Positions 62,937 to 64,000 of a stretch of DNA of 64,000 nt are shown piece by piece. Under the pieces are notes generated by a model. That model ran no database searches, was not told the origin of the DNA, and saw only the letters and a list, made by a program, of their open reading frames with translations. A program made the translations under genes and the position numbers. The stretch covers positions 1 through 64,000 of the forward strand of contig CAZJKJ010000014.1 of NCBI GenBank assembly GCA_964546435.1, read 5' to 3'. Positions within the stretch are counted from its first letter, which is position 1; each line of letters starts with the position of its first letter. The DNA comes from CAYNST01 sp964546435 (GTDB lineage Bacteria; Pseudomonadota; Gammaproteobacteria; Pseudomonadales; Cellvibrionaceae).

Positions 62937-64000
62937 ATGAGCAAGATTATTGATATCAGAGGTTTTGAAGTGATGGACTCCCGGGGCAATCCGACCGTTA
63001 TGGCGGAAGTTGTCCTGGAGTCGGGTGCCGTCGGCAGTGCCTGCGCTCCCTCCGGTGCATCGACGGGTTCCAGAGAAGCACTGGAATTGCGTGACGGTGA
63101 CAAGTCGCGTTATCTGGGCAAAGGCGTGCTGAAAGCTGTGGCCAATATCAACGACACCATCAAGCCTTTATTGCTGGGGAAAAATGCGATTGAGCAGCGT
63201 CAGCTCGACCAGATCATGCTGGATGCTGACGGGACCGAAAATAAATCCAAACTGGGCGCCAACGCCATCCTGGCGGTGTCCCTGGCGGCGGCGAAGGCGG
63301 CTGCTATCGCGAAAAACGTACCGCTGTACGCTCATATCGCGGACATCAATGGCACGCCGGGGCAGTACCGCATGCCGGTGCCCATGATGAACATCATCAA
63401 CGGCGGTGAGCATGCCGACAATAACGTCGACATTCAGGAGTTCATGATCCAGCCCGTGGCGGCACCCTCATTTACGGAAGCCTTGCGCATCGGCGCCGAA
63501 ATATTTCACGCGCTCAAAAAAGTGCTTTCCGGTCGGGGTTTGAACACGGCTGTGGGTGACGAAGGGGGCTTTGCGCCCAACCTGCCTTCTAACGAGGCTG
63601 CACTGGAAGTCATCGCCGAAGCAGTTGAAAAAGCCGGCTATCAGCTGGGCAAGGATGTGACGTTGGCACTGGATTGCGCAGCATCGGAATTTTACAAAGA
63701 CGGCGTTTACGACATGTCCGGCGAGGGCAAGAAGTTCTCCTCGGAAGAGTTCGCCGATTATCTGGCAGGACTAGCCGGCAAGTACCCGATCCTGTCTATC
63801 GAAGACGGTATGGACGAAAGCGACTGGGACGGCTGGGCGACTCTGACCCGCAAGATCGGCGACAAAATCCAGCTGGTCGGTGATGATCTGTTTGTCACCA
63901 ACACCCGCATCCTCCAGGAAGGCATCAACAAGAAAATCGCCAATTCAATCCTGATCAAGTTCAACCAGATCGGTTCCCTGTCGGAAACCCTGGATGCGAT
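62937..64000 (+). CDS. eno: Enolase (cut by the window end)
   Basis: The first 354 residues of enolase are visible and the frame is open at the window edge. It begins MSKIIDIRGFEVMDSRGNPT, then GEHADNNVDIQEFM and VGDEGGFAPNLPSN (catalytic Glu region). Metal ligands follow in ALDCAASEF, SIEDGMDE and VGDDLFVTN, and the catalytic Lys is in ILIKFNQIGS. It converts 2-phosphoglycerate to phosphoenolpyruvate, the kdsA co-substrate, and also sits on RNase E in relatives. Confidence 0.98.
   Translation, partial: MSKIIDIRGFEVMDSRGNPTVMAEVVLESGAVGSACAPSGASTGSREALELRDGDKSRYLGKGVLKAVANINDTIKPLLLGKNAIEQRQLDQIMLDADGTENKSKLGANAILAVSLAAAKAAAIAKNVPLYAHIADINGTPGQYRMPVPMMNIINGGEHADNNVDIQEFMIQPVAAPSFTEALRIGAEIFHALKKVLSGRGLNTAVGDEGGFAPNLPSNEAALEVIAEAVEKAGYQLGKDVTLALDCAASEFYKDGVYDMSGEGKKFSSEEFADYLAGLAGKYPILSIEDGMDESDWDGWATLTRKIGDKIQLVGDDLFVTNTRILQEGINKKIANSILIKFNQIGSLSETLDA

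Overview
The window is an ordinary, densely packed stretch of chromosome from a gammaproteobacterium. The Pseudomonas-type DapD, the class I fumarase, the ygfZ/sdhE/ygfX locus, the tilS-pyrG-kdsA-eno order and the moderately high GC content all fit this. A cytosolic cellobiose phosphorylase (GH94) with a nearby DUF4380 sugar-mutarotase-like protein points to a cellulose or cello-oligosaccharide user, such as a member of the Cellvibrionales. That taxonomic placement is inference. I see no prophage, integron, CRISPR array, rRNA or tRNA gene, and no intact insertion sequence.

Layout. 0.1-6.2 kb: groES-groEL with a clear terminator, sodB, a membrane-anchored coiled-coil protein, class I fumarase, pterin-4a-carbinolamine dehydratase and a small Cys/His protein. 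6.3-10.5 kb: purM-purN (minus strand), a DUF2066 envelope protein, hda and a DUF1244 gene. 10.5-13.3 kb: molybdenum cofactor genes moeA, moaB and moaA. 13.7-17.7 kb: cobA-nirB-nirD for assimilatory nitrite reduction, preceded by a strong sigma-54 promoter candidate and ended by a hairpin plus T-run terminator. 17.9-25.7 kb: a receiver domain tethered to a membrane segment, argS, purU, recQ, and a DUF2063/DUF692 pair with no visible precursor peptide. 25.9-33.6 kb: pgi, ispB, rplU-rpmA-obgE-proB, a HisC-like aminotransferase and rpsT. 33.7-36.4 kb: an HDOD gene, ygfZ, and divergent sdhE-ygfX. 36.4-40.7 kb: cellobiose phosphorylase, a 1-kb non-coding interval rich in inverted repeats, and the DUF4380 gene. 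40.7-50.8 kb: cnoX, sppA, arsC-wrbA-DUF2069, a YihY-family protein, a CheY-like protein, the ydiJ-type dehydrogenase, a small membrane protein and moaE. 50.9-54.3 kb: an overlapping dapD-dapE-moaC-moaD operon and a Spx/ArsC-like gene. 54.4-64 kb: murJ-greB, an S9 peptidase, tilS, pyrG, kdsA and eno (cut by the window end).

Functional links. Molybdenum cofactor synthesis is split across two loci (moeA/moaB/moaA and moaC/moaD/moaE). Siroheme supply (cobA) is coupled to the siroheme enzyme NirB. Cellobiose phosphorylase would feed glucose 1-phosphate and glucose into central metabolism, where pgi and eno act.

The least expected signals are non-coding. One is a 133-bp nested inverted-repeat element at 38960-39092, whose terminus recurs in a short hairpin before hda. 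Another is an unrelated 159-bp inverted-repeat element before pyrG. There is also a three-unit 15-bp tandem repeat between nirB and nirD, and the sigma-54 promoter candidate. Among proteins, the membrane-anchored receiver and the orphan DUF692/DUF2063 pair deserve most attention. I found no convincing wholly new multi-gene system.
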